DNA of 64,000 nt, from the NCBI RefSeq assembly GCF_002893765.1, contig NZ_CP025938.1, positions 4,052,544-4,116,543 of the forward strand. Direction: 5' to 3'. Below, in pieces: positions 24,488 through 32,790 of the stretch; position 1 is the stretch's first letter, and every line of letters begins with the position of its first letter. The stretch is from Tamlana carrageenivorans. GTDB lineage: Bacteria > Bacteroidota > Bacteroidia > Flavobacteriales > Flavobacteriaceae. The translations under genes were made by a program, and so were the position numbers. The notes beneath the pieces are model-generated. The model was not told the DNA's origin and did not search any database. It saw only the letters and a program-made list of their open reading frames with translations.

Positions 24488-24627
24488 AGAGATTCTTCAG
24501 TCGTGCCTCCTTCAGAATGACAGAATCGTACGTTTCACAAAACACTGATTGTCATGCAGAACTTAGTGATGCATCTCTTTTTTATTAAGCAAAAAATTCT
24601 TCAGAAGCACCTCCATATGAATGACAA
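24488..24627. repeat. Degenerate dispersed repeat (AGATTCTTC...AGAATGACA type)
   Basis: Three related arms occur in 140 bp: AGATTCTTCAGTCGTGCC... AGAATGACA (24488-24522), its inverse TGTCATGCAGAAC...GATGCATCTCT (24550-24577), and AATTCTTCAGAAGCACCTCC...GAATGACA (24596-24627). Intergenic sequences of this sort (TTCTTCgctccGTTCAGAATGACA) are frequent in many bacteria as decayed palindromic elements. It fills the divergent gap between the GLPGLI gene and the next gene. Confidence 0.55.
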
Positions 24628-24776
24628 CTCCTATCCAGTTAAATCCATTGGACTAAATAAACACACTAAGGTTTAATAGCGATATGTTAAAAATTGAAAA
24701 TAAATGCATATGCTAAAAACCAACTAGGTGATTTTATACAAAAAACCAGTTGGAATTTTGTAATTTCCCAAAGTCT

Positions 24777-25556
24777 ATGAAATACACCTGCTTAATATTA
24801 TTTCTTTTTTCAGACCTCCTGTTTGGTCAAACAACTATAGAAACCGAGTTTGTTAAAAAATTTGAGCTTAAAGCTGATGCGTTTATTTCGATTGATAATT
24901 TCGGAACGACATACTATATCACCAATAATGTATTTTACAAAAAAGACAAGGATCAAACGACCAACTTTAGCGCTTTACAACTGGGTAGTTTATATGAAGC
25001 TAACGTTTTTAACCCTTTAAAAATTAACCTCTTTTACAAAAATTTCAATACCGTAATTATTCTTGATAATCGTTTGGCTGAAATTTTTAAAATTGATTTT
25101 AATCAAATGGCACCTTACAAAAACATTTCTCGTATTTCGACTGGATATGATAATACGATTTGGATTTTCAATCAAGATCAACAAAAACTTGAACTTTTTG
25201 ATTATAAAGCAAAAACCACAAGAGCGCAAACGGTTCCTGTTCAAAGTAGCGTTTTAGATTTAGAAAGCAATTATAATTATTGTTGGTTGCTTACTGAAAA
25301 ATTCCTCTACGTCTATAATTATTTTGGTAGCTTGATTAAAAAAATTGAAAATCCAGGCTTTACTGCTATGGTAGAAAGCAATGAAAATATTATTCTTAAA
25401 AAAGATAATAATTTATTTTATTTGAAAAAAAACAGTGAAACCATAAATACTATCGAAACCGGAAATTTATTAATAAATGATTTTTTTGTAACCAACGAAA
25501 CCTTGTATCTTTACAGCCTCGAAACCGTACATCAATTCAAATTAAAAATAAATTAA
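24777..25556 (+). CDS. Exported protein of unknown function, possible beta-propeller
   Basis: The 259-residue protein has a signal peptide (MKYTCLILFLFSDLLFGQ). I do not recognise a named family. What is visible is a series of short repeats of strand-turn-strand with aromatic and Asp/Asn turns: FISIDNFGTTYYITNNVFYK, NRISTGYDN-like ISTGYDNTIWIFNQDQQKLE, YNYCWLLTEKFLYVYNYF and NNLFYLKKNSETI. This pattern suggests a WD/NHL-like propeller. I use ATG 24777; the upstream TTG would place hydrophilic residues before the signal. Four bases separate it from the deoxynucleoside kinase gene, so they are co-transcribed, but no functional link is evident. Confidence 0.65.
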   Translation: MKYTCLILFLFSDLLFGQTTIETEFVKKFELKADAFISIDNFGTTYYITNNVFYKKDKDQTTNFSALQLGSLYEANVFNPLKINLFYKNFNTVIILDNRLAEIFKIDFNQMAPYKNISRISTGYDNTIWIFNQDQQKLELFDYKAKTTRAQTVPVQSSVLDLESNYNYCWLLTEKFLYVYNYFGSLIKKIENPGFTAMVESNENIILKKDNNLFYLKKNSETINTIETGNLLINDFFVTNETLYLYSLETVHQFKLKIN

Positions 25557-25560
25557 GACC

Positions 25561-26175
25561 ATGCACATTGCTATTGCAGGAAACATTGGAGCAGGAAAAA
25601 CGACACTTACCCAATTACTCGCTAAACATTATAAGTGGGAGCCGCAATTAGAAGATGTGGTGGACAACCCTTATCTGGATGATTTTTACAATCAGATGGA
25701 GCGTTGGAGTTTTAATTTACAAGTTTACTTTTTAAATAGTCGTTTCCGTCAAGTTTTACAAATTCGTCAGAGTGGAAAAGACATCATTCAGGATCGAACG
25801 ATTTACGAAGATGCCCATATATTTGCGCCTAATTTACACGCTATGGGCTTAATGACTAATCGCGATTTTGAAAACTACCGCTCGCTTTTTGAATTGATGG
25901 AATCCTTAGTTCAGGGCCCTGATGTTTTAATTTATCTGCGAAGTTCTATTCCTAATTTAGTAGCACAAATACAAAAGCGTGGTCGTGATTACGAAAACAC
26001 CATTAGCATCGATTACCTTAGCCGACTTAATGAGCGCTATGAAGCATGGATTCATGGATACAATAAAGGAAAGTTACTTATCATAGATGTTGACAAGCTG
26101 GATTTTGTTGATAATCCCGAAGATTTAGGATACGTTATCAATACCATTGACGCCGAGATTAACGGCTTATTTTAA
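25561..26175 (+). CDS. Deoxynucleoside kinase
   Basis: The 204-residue enzyme of the dCK/dGK-like family transfers phosphate to deoxynucleosides in salvage. The P-loop is GNIGAGKT (7-14). PYLDDFYNQMERWSFNLQVY is the substrate-binding helix region, and QDRTIYEDAHIF contains the DR[ST] motif (about 80-82). RGRDYENTISIDYLSRLNERY is the lid with Arg residues, and LLIIDVDKLDF closes the domain. The length is normal and the enzyme looks intact. It is cytoplasmic. It follows the exported hypothetical by four bases and ends in a strong bidirectional hairpin. Confidence 0.93.
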   Translation: MHIAIAGNIGAGKTTLTQLLAKHYKWEPQLEDVVDNPYLDDFYNQMERWSFNLQVYFLNSRFRQVLQIRQSGKDIIQDRTIYEDAHIFAPNLHAMGLMTNRDFENYRSLFELMESLVQGPDVLIYLRSSIPNLVAQIQKRGRDYENTISIDYLSRLNERYEAWIHGYNKGKLLIIDVDKLDFVDNPEDLGYVINTIDAEINGLF

Positions 26176-26198
26176 ATACCCTACCAAATACATAAAAC

Positions 26199-26246
26199 AA
26201 GATCACCATGAAAATTCAGTTCAAATTGTTTTTTCATGGTGATCTT
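26199..26246. terminator. 16-bp perfect hairpin between convergent genes
   Basis: AAGATCACCATGAAAA (26199-26214) pairs perfectly with TTTTCATGGTGATCTT (26231-26246), with a 16-nt loop. It lies between the 3' ends of the kinase and pyrophosphatase genes and could end transcription in both directions. Confidence 0.7.
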
Positions 26247-26254
26247 ATTGATTT

Positions 26255-26330
26255 ATCATGTTGAGCTTGCCGAAACTAACTTTTGACAATCAGTTCGTTA
26301 ACTATAATTTCGACAAGCTCAATATAACAA
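26255..26330. repeat. Dispersed palindromic repeat, copy 2 (TTGAGCTTGTCGAAA family)
   Basis: ATCATG-TTGAGCTTGCCGAAA (26255-26275) faces TTTCGACAAGCTCAA (26308-26322). It shares the 15-bp arms of the copy at 7654-7726 with one or two changes. Both copies sit in gaps between convergent genes. Confidence 0.7.
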
Positions 26331-26351
26331 CACATATAGTGTTTAGAAAAT

Positions 26352-28697
26352 CTATTCCAATTTTATAGCGTCAACTTTAGCTTGAACTTCAGCTTCTGTA
26401 CCTTGGAATGTATCATAACTGGTAACGACCTCATCATTTGTGGTTGTAATTGTTGTCACTACGGCCTTTACAGTACCATCGCCGTTATCGGTCATTTCTA
26501 CTTTTACCTCTTTAGAAACTGAAACAGGCCCTACCTGTTCGATGACATTTTCTTCGGAAGTATAAGCGTTTAAAGCATCGGCAGAAACAGCAATACTTGG
26601 CGCAATCACTAAGGCCACAACCGACATTAATTTTAATAAAATATTTAATGAAGGGCCCGACGTATCTTTAAAAGGATCGCCAACAGTATCACCTACCACA
26701 GACGCTTTATGAGCCTCGGAACCTTTTCTTCCTTCTTCCTCAATAGTTTTTTTAGCATTATCCCAGGCACCACCGGCATTCGATTGAAAAATAGCCATTA
26801 ACACCCCACAGGTAGTAACCCCTGCTAATAATCCGCCTAACATTTCAGCGCCACCAATAAAACCAACAGCAACAGGTACCGCAATAGCTAATAAGCCAGG
26901 GAGAATCATTTCTCGAATAGAGGCTTTTGTTGAAATATCTACACATTTATCATACTCGGCATATCCGTGAGCTGCATCGAAAATCGCGCGATCTTCAACA
27001 GATGCCTTAGACATATCAGAATCGTATTTACGCATCACATTTAAAGCAGCCTTTAATTGCGGAATATCTCTAAATTGACGTCGTACTTCTTCTATCATCG
27101 CCATAGCAGCACGCCCCACAGCGTTCATGGATAAAGCAGAAAATACAAAAGGCAACATCCCACCTACAAGTAAACCGGCCATAATATCTGGTTTTGACAC
27201 ATCAATAGCGCTTACATTTGCGGTTTTCATAAAAGCGGCAAATAAAGCGAGCGCTGTTAAAGCTGCTGAGGCAATGGCAAACCCTTTTCCTATAGCTGCG
27301 GTTGTGTTTCCTACCGCATCTAGTTTGTCGGTACGCTCACGAACCTCATGAGGTAATTCTGCCATTTCTGCAATACCTCCCGCATTATCTGAAATTGGTC
27401 CATAGGCATCTACAGCTAATTGAATTCCTGTGTTAGCCAACATACCAACCGCAGCAATGGCGATTCCGTAAAGACCTGCAAAATGATGAGAGACTAGTAT
27501 AGCCGCAGCAATAAGAATGATTGGAATGGCTGTTGACATCATGCCAATACCTAAACCAGCTATAATGTTGGTAGCTGCGCCTGTTTCCGATTGTTTTACT
27601 ATGGATAAAACAGGCTTCTTTCCTGTTCCTGTGTAATATTCTGTGACTTTACCAACGGCTAAACCTGCTACCAAACCAGCGATTGTAGCCCAAAACACCC
27701 CCAGAGCACCAAAGCTTAAACCTTCCACAGAATCTGGAATTAAGGCGTTAATTATAAAATATGACGCTATCACCATAAGTCCAGCCGAACCAAACTCACC
27801 TATATTTAAGGCTGATTGCGGATTACCGCCGTCTTTAACACGCACGAAAAAAGTTCCAATTATAGACATAACAATTCCAACTGCCGCTAATACCAAAGGC
27901 AGGTAAACCGCACCTAAGCCATTAAAGTCTGGGGTTATAATAAAAGCTCCTAAAACCATGGTTCCTATAATGGACCCCACGTAAGACTCGAATAAATCGG
28001 CTCCCATTCCAGCAACATCACCTACATTATCCCCTACATTATCGGCAATAGTGGCAGGATTTAATGGATGATCCTCAGGAATACCGGCTTCTACTTTCCC
28101 TACTAAATCGGCACCAACATCGGCAGCTTTAGTGTAAATACCTCCACCAACACGTGCAAAAAGCGCAATAGAAGACGCCCCTAGAGAAAACCCCGAAAGC
28201 ACATTAAGCACTTCGCTAATACCCCAGCCCATTTCACTGTAAATCATAAATAGCCCACTTAGACCAAGAACACCAAGTCCTACAACGCCTAAGCCCATAA
28301 CGGCGCCTCCTGCAAAAGCCACTTCTAAAGCTTTTCCTAATGAAGTTCTAGCTGCATTGGTGGTACGTACGTTAGCCTTGGTAGCGACTTTCATACCTAT
28401 AAAACCAGCCAGTCCAGAACAAATAGCCCCTACAATAAACGAAACAGCCACCATACCATTGGATCCTATTTCAGCATTGCCTTTAAAATAAAGTAGGATA
28501 GCTACAGCTATAACAAAAACCGACAATATTTTATATTCCGCTTTAAGAAAAGACATGGCGCCATCGGCAATATTCTTGGCTATACTTCTCATTTCATCGT
28601 TGCCTTGATCCTGTTTTGTGACCCAAGCACTTTTAATAAATACAAACGCTAAGGCCAATACACCAAAAAGCGGTAAAAATTTTACAATTAGTTCCAT
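26352..28697 (-). CDS. hppA: Membrane-bound pyrophosphatase, K+-dependent type (probably Na+-pumping)
   Basis: The 781-residue integral membrane enzyme couples PPi hydrolysis to ion transport. About 16 transmembrane helices are visible. Catalytic motifs include GGGIYTKAADVGADLVGKVE and its following DDP-like ILEDHPLNPATIADNVGDNVGD region (here EDHPLNPATIADNVGDN), then LAVDAYGPISDNAGGIAEM and GDTVGDPFKDTSGPSLN. VGNTTAAIGKGFAI has Ala-Ala after GNTT, the mark of K+-dependent enzymes; K+-independent H+ pumps have Lys there. Most K+-dependent bacterial forms pump Na+. The last 70 residues (VEMTDNGDGTVKAVVTTITT...) are a soluble tail not found in shorter homologues. ppa lies upstream, separated by an IS copy. 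Confidence 0.95.
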   Translation of the reverse strand: MELIVKFLPLFGVLALAFVFIKSAWVTKQDQGNDEMRSIAKNIADGAMSFLKAEYKILSVFVIAVAILLYFKGNAEIGSNGMVAVSFIVGAICSGLAGFIGMKVATKANVRTTNAARTSLGKALEVAFAGGAVMGLGVVGLGVLGLSGLFMIYSEMGWGISEVLNVLSGFSLGASSIALFARVGGGIYTKAADVGADLVGKVEAGIPEDHPLNPATIADNVGDNVGDVAGMGADLFESYVGSIIGTMVLGAFIITPDFNGLGAVYLPLVLAAVGIVMSIIGTFFVRVKDGGNPQSALNIGEFGSAGLMVIASYFIINALIPDSVEGLSFGALGVFWATIAGLVAGLAVGKVTEYYTGTGKKPVLSIVKQSETGAATNIIAGLGIGMMSTAIPIILIAAAILVSHHFAGLYGIAIAAVGMLANTGIQLAVDAYGPISDNAGGIAEMAELPHEVRERTDKLDAVGNTTAAIGKGFAIASAALTALALFAAFMKTANVSAIDVSKPDIMAGLLVGGMLPFVFSALSMNAVGRAAMAMIEEVRRQFRDIPQLKAALNVMRKYDSDMSKASVEDRAIFDAAHGYAEYDKCVDISTKASIREMILPGLLAIAVPVAVGFIGGAEMLGGLLAGVTTCGVLMAIFQSNAGGAWDNAKKTIEEEGRKGSEAHKASVVGDTVGDPFKDTSGPSLNILLKLMSVVALVIAPSIAVSADALNAYTSEENVIEQVGPVSVSKEVKVEMTDNGDGTVKAVVTTITTTNDEVVTSYDTFQGTEAEVQAKVDAIKLE

Positions 28698-28905
28698 AAT
28701 AGTTAGTCATTTAAAAATTAGTTATTAATTTATCTTGTTAAAAATAGAAAATTATAAGTGATAAAAAAAAACAAGGACAAACTAAAGATTTCACAACAAA
28801 ACCCCTGTTTAAATATCTTTTTTATAAAACAATGACATTAGTCAGCCTTACAGGTCTATGATTGGAATAAACACGTCAAGAGTTCAATTATTATTTATTC
28901 TGAAT

Positions 28906-30291
28906 TATTGTTGTCCGATAAAAAACAGAATTAGCTAAAAAAGCTTTGGTGTTGGCCTTTTTTATTGATCGCACTCTTTATTTTGAAAACAGAACCTCCT
29001 TATGGGTCAAAAAGGCTTAATTGCCCAATGTTTTTGGTTGTAATCTCTTCCCAATTAGCTTCTGGGTTTTTCAGGAATTTGAACAAATCGATATATGTCA
29101 TCAAATGGTATCGGGTGACGGACATCATATTGGAATAAGCCCAGTTTCTTTGGGCTTTTCTTTGGATCACAAGCATAATGAGCTGGATTATCAAACTGAC
29201 CCAGATTTGTATTTCGATGGCATTTTGATTGTCTCCCAAAAAATACTTTAGCGGAAAGTTCTGTTTAAGCCGCTTAAACATCGTCTCAATCTGCCACCTA
29301 TTTTTATAGATGTCGGCTATTTTGTCTGCATCAAGATCATAATTATTAGTGATGAACTCATAAACTTTTTGGTGCTTTTCGTGCCAAAAAGCGATTCTCC
29401 TCAGGGAAAAAGCATTGCCGTTTTTGTCCGTAAGCCCTATTTTTTCGTCCTTTAAGACAGCATCGTCCACTTTATTGGAGATATCAAACTCTTCAAGGCT
29501 TGTATAGCGAGCATTGTCCTTTTGCCGAGTCACAAAGTAAACATCTTCCAGTGTCCATTTTTGGTATTGCTCATAATCCACATACCCTTTGTCAAAAACC
29601 ACATAAGAGCCCTTCTTGAGTTCCAGGTCTTTTAAAAAGGTGTGGTCGTGCGTGGCCGCGCTTGAAAACTTAATCAGACAAGAAACGTCTTCCATGGCGT
29701 TTATCATAGTATGCATCTTGATACCTCCTTTCTTTTTGCCGTTGAGCGGGTTCCTTCCTACACCTTTAAGAATGTCACTAAATAGGGGGATGGTCGAGGA
29801 ATCAACGATTTTAAGGTTCTTCACTGCAGGTTCTAAGGGTCTGCTGTCCGATAAAAAGCGATGGTAACGTTTGTAGAGTAAATGATAAATATCGGCAAAT
29901 ACTTCAGAGCTTCTTCTCCTGTTAGCATCTGACAAGGTACTGCGTTTTGGAAAGTCCGTGAGTCCTAGATGGTTGATCTTTCCCTCGCAGGCAAGCATAA
30001 TACTGGAAACCTCACGAAGTGAGCTACAGCCACTGATCACGGTAAATACCATAGTGGCCAAATGCTCATAGGTGGTAAACTTTTTGGTATAGCGATCGCT
30101 GTTGTGCTTTTTGGCTGTCCGATGAACATCTTTGGGTAAAATGAAATTTAATACCTGTTTGATTATGGGTTGTCCGCTAAAGTTTTTACTTTTATTCATA
30201 TCTTGGATGTGTGATAACTTCAAGATACAAAATAAGCGGGAAATCCTATCTTGGAAATCCCGCTTTTTAAATCTTTTATCGGACACTAATG
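28906..30291 (-). mobile_element. IS4-family insertion sequence, copy 1
   Basis: This 1386-bp element has imperfect 18-bp ends, TATTGTTGTCCGATAAAA (28906-28923) and, in inverse, CATTAGTGTCCGATAAAA (30274-30291; 15 of 18 match). It is flanked by the 9-bp target duplication ATTCTGAAT (28897-28905 and 30292-30300). It sits between ppa and hppA. It differs from copy 2 at only a handful of bases, so the two are recent. Confidence 0.95.
29000..30286 (-). CDS. IS4-family DDE transposase, copy 1
   Basis: The 428-residue protein has a DUF4372-like N-terminal part (QPIIKQVLNFILPKDVHRTA), then the DDE core: LKIVDSSTIPLFSDILKG (first Asp), YVVFDKGYVDYEQYQKW (second Asp) and the YREK-type segment YKNRWQIETMFKRLKQNFPL with the catalytic Glu. 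It ends in IGQLSLFDP. The sequence is intact and nearly identical to the copy at 31416-32702 (differences include Ser/Pro in EDVSCLIKF and Thr/Ile in SVTRYHL). It is transcribed in the same direction as ppa and hppA, so it can be read through from ppa. Confidence 0.95.
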   Translation of the reverse strand: MSDKRFKKRDFQDRISRLFCILKLSHIQDMNKSKNFSGQPIIKQVLNFILPKDVHRTAKKHNSDRYTKKFTTYEHLATMVFTVISGCSSLREVSSIMLACEGKINHLGLTDFPKRSTLSDANRRRSSEVFADIYHLLYKRYHRFLSDSRPLEPAVKNLKIVDSSTIPLFSDILKGVGRNPLNGKKKGGIKMHTMINAMEDVSCLIKFSSAATHDHTFLKDLELKKGSYVVFDKGYVDYEQYQKWTLEDVYFVTRQKDNARYTSLEEFDISNKVDDAVLKDEKIGLTDKNGNAFSLRRIAFWHEKHQKVYEFITNNYDLDADKIADIYKNRWQIETMFKRLKQNFPLKYFLGDNQNAIEIQIWVSLIIQLIMLVIQRKAQRNWAYSNMMSVTRYHLMTYIDLFKFLKNPEANWEEITTKNIGQLSLFDP

Positions 30292-30461
30292 ATTCTGAAT
30301 ATAACGCCGATTTAAAAACAGGAGGTTTAAAAAGTTAGAATTTGGGTCATTCTGTGTTCGACATAGAATTTCATCACAATACCGTTAAATGACTATGAGA
30401 ATTTGAAATATATTCAGATTGACGAAAAGATAATTTAAATAAAAGCAGGTTGGATTTTGAC

Positions 30462-30499
30462 AAAAAAAAGACCACCTTCATAAATTTGAGGTGGTCTTT
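30462..30499 (-). terminator. Terminator of ppa
   Basis: An 11-bp perfect stem, AAAGACCACCT (30467-30477) with AGGTGGTCTTT (30489-30499), is followed on the minus strand by a T-run. It lies 25 bp after the ppa stop, so hppA was probably never in one transcript with ppa. Confidence 0.9.
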
Positions 30500-30523
30500 A
30501 AAATATAGTATTAAGAAATCGTT

Positions 30524-31075
30524 CTAAATAGTGAACGTTCTTTTTTTCTTGTGTTCACTTTCATCGTAGCGTTTAACACACTCATGATAAATTTTTACTG
30601 CAGCTTCGGCATTACCCCACCCACCAGTATCTACTTTTTTCTTTTCTAAATCTTTATACACTTTAAAAAAGTGCTCGATTTCCTTTAGTCTATGCGGATT
30701 TAAATCGGAGATATCTGTTTTGTTGCTCCAAATAGGATCGGAAACCGGTACACAGATCACCTTTTCATCTGGTCCTTTTTCATCGGTCATGTAAAACACT
30801 CCAATAGGTCTAACTTCCATTACCACCATAGGATAGGTTGGCTCATGCCCTAAAACCAATACATCCAGAGGATCCTGATCTAAAGCTAATGTTTCTGGAA
30901 TAAACCCGTAATCGCCAGGGTACATCATGGATGAAAATAATAAGCGGTCGAATCGAATTTTATGAAGTGTAAAATCGTACTCATACTTATTTCTGCTGCC
31001 TTTAGGAATTTCGATTAATACATCGAAAGTTACTGATGCCTTTTTTTTATCACTCATTGTTATTTGTTTAGTCAT
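30524..31075 (-). CDS. ppa: Soluble inorganic pyrophosphatase (family I)
   Basis: The 183-residue enzyme hydrolyses PPi in the cytoplasm. Family I signature residues are clear: VLIEIPKGSRNKYEYD (active-site Lys, Glu), YPGDYGFIPETL, and DQDPLDVLVLGHEP with the metal-binding DxDPxD. KVYKDLEKKKVDTGGWG near the C-terminus carries the conserved Lys. The length is usual. It is now enclosed by two IS4 copies, one 233 bp downstream and one 246 bp upstream, the second standing in its promoter-proximal region. An intact membrane pyrophosphatase beyond copy 1 makes PPi removal partly redundant. Confidence 0.95.
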   Translation of the reverse strand: MTKQITMSDKKKASVTFDVLIEIPKGSRNKYEYDFTLHKIRFDRLLFSSMMYPGDYGFIPETLALDQDPLDVLVLGHEPTYPMVVMEVRPIGVFYMTDEKGPDEKVICVPVSDPIWSNKTDISDLNPHRLKEIEHFFKVYKDLEKKKVDTGGWGNAEAAVKIYHECVKRYDESEHKKKRTFTI

Positions 31076-31321
31076 ATATTTAAGTAGTTATCGTTTAATA
31101 TTTAAGTGAACAAATGTACTGAAACCAACAGCTTTTAACAACAAAAAACATGTTGATTTGGCCTGCTTTACAAAAGCATAATATCAACCCAGGTTTTAGA
31201 AAATTTTTAATTTATAACATCAGGAAGCCCTAGGGTTAACTTTTGCATATATTTTAACGTTTTTAATGCGTTGGTATTAATGTTTAAGAGAAATTTTTGC
31301 ATTTATTTTTAGATTTTAATT

Positions 31322-32707
31322 TATTGTTGTCCGATAAAAAACAGAATTAGCTAAAAAAGCTTTGGTGTTGGCCTTTTTTATTGATCGCACTCTTTATTTT
31401 GAAAACAGAACCTCCTTATGGGTCAAAAAGGCTTAATTGCCCAATGTTTTTGGTTGTAATCTCTTCCCAATTAGCTTCTGGGTTTTTCAGGAATTTGAAC
31501 AAATCGATATATGTCATCAAATGGTATCGTATGACGGACATCATATTGGAATAAGCCCAGTTTCTTTGGGCTTTTCTTTGGATCACAAGCATAATGAGCT
31601 GGATTATCAAACTGACCCAGATTTGTATTTCGATGGCATTTTGATTGTCTCCCAAAAAATACTTTAGCGGAAAGTTCTGTTTAAGCCGCTTGAACATCGT
31701 CTCAATCTGCCACCTATTTTTATAGATGTCGGCTATTTTGTCTGCATCAAGATCATAATTATTAGTGATGAACTCATAAACTTTTTGGTGCTTTTCGTGC
31801 CAAAAAGCGATTCTCCTCAGGGAAAAAGCATTGCCGTTTTTGTCCGTAAGCCCTATTTTTTCGTCCTTTAAGACAGCATCGTCCACTTTATTGGAGATAT
31901 CAAACTCTTCAAGGCTTGTATAGCGAGCATTGTCCTTTTGCCGAGTCACAAAGTAAACATCTTCCAGTGTCCATTTTTGGTATTGCTCATAATCCACATA
32001 CCCTTTGTCAAAAACCACATAAGAGCCCTTCTTGAGTTCCAGGTCTTTTAAAAAGGTGTGGTCGTGCGTGGCCGCGCTTGAAAACTTAATCAGACAAGGA
32101 ACGTCTTCCATGGCGTTTATCATAGTATGCATCTTGATACCTCCTTTCTTTTTGCCGTTGAGCGGGTTCCTTCCTACACCTTTAAGAATGTCACTAAATA
32201 GGGGGATGGTCGAGGAATCAACGATTTTAAGGTTCTTCACTGCAGGTTCTAAGGGTCTGCTGTCCGATAAAAAGCGATGGTAACGTTTGTAGAGTAAATG
32301 ATAAATATCGGCAAATACTTCAGAGCTTCTTCTCCTGTTAGCATCTGACAAGGTACTGCGTTTTGGAAAGTCCGTGAGTCCTAGATGGTTGATCTTTCCC
32401 TCGCAGGCAAGCATAATACTGGAAACCTCACGAAGTGAGCTACAGCCACTGATCACGGTAAATACCATAGTGGCCAAATGCTCATAGGTGGTAAACTTTT
32501 TGGTATAGCGATCGCTGTTGTGCTTTTTGGCTGTCCGATGAACATCTTTGGGCAAAATGAAATTTAATACCTGTTTGATTATGGGTTGTCCGCTAAAGTT
32601 TTTACTTTTATTCATATCTTGGATGTGTGATAACTTCAAGATACAAAATAAGCGGGAAATCCTATCTTGGAAATCCCGCTTTTTAAATCTTTTATCGGAC
32701 ACTAATG
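31322..32707 (-). mobile_element. IS4-family insertion sequence, copy 2
   Basis: This has the same 1386-bp length and end sequences as copy 1 but its own 9-bp target duplication, ATTTTAATT (31313-31321 and 32708-32716). Two different duplications show two independent insertions rather than one composite transposon. It lies between the divergent genes ppa and trmD and ends 58 bp before the trmD -7 box. Confidence 0.95.
31416..32702 (-). CDS. IS4-family DDE transposase, copy 2
   Basis: The 428-residue protein is nearly identical to the one at 29000-30286, with the same DDE motifs and full length. The differences seen are Pro for Ser in EDVPCLIKF, Ile for Thr in SVIRYHL, and a few silent changes. 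Transcription points towards ppa, so an outward promoter or read-through could alter ppa expression; none is obvious by eye. Confidence 0.95.
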   Translation of the reverse strand: MSDKRFKKRDFQDRISRLFCILKLSHIQDMNKSKNFSGQPIIKQVLNFILPKDVHRTAKKHNSDRYTKKFTTYEHLATMVFTVISGCSSLREVSSIMLACEGKINHLGLTDFPKRSTLSDANRRRSSEVFADIYHLLYKRYHRFLSDSRPLEPAVKNLKIVDSSTIPLFSDILKGVGRNPLNGKKKGGIKMHTMINAMEDVPCLIKFSSAATHDHTFLKDLELKKGSYVVFDKGYVDYEQYQKWTLEDVYFVTRQKDNARYTSLEEFDISNKVDDAVLKDEKIGLTDKNGNAFSLRRIAFWHEKHQKVYEFITNNYDLDADKIADIYKNRWQIETMFKRLKQNFPLKYFLGDNQNAIEIQIWVSLIIQLIMLVIQRKAQRNWAYSNMMSVIRYHLMTYIDLFKFLKNPEANWEEITTKNIGQLSLFDP

Positions 32708-32764
32708 ATTTTAATTTAAATGATGGTCTAAAATTTATGCTATGAAACTCTCAAACAATTCAAT

Positions 32765-32772
32765 TACCTTTG
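32765..32772 (+). promoter_or_regulatory. -7 box of trmD
   Basis: TACCTTTG matches the flavobacterial TAnnTTTG box and lies 18 bp before the trmD ATG. I see no TTG at the expected -33 spacing, which falls just beyond the end of IS4 copy 2. The insertion may have replaced the original upstream half of this promoter. Confidence 0.5.
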
Positions 32773-32790
32773 TAGCTCTTAAAAAAAGTC

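Noticed and set aside
28912..32703. Composite transposon made of the two IS4 copies carrying ppa
   Set aside because: Each copy has its own distinct 9-bp target duplication and none spans the pair, so they inserted separately.
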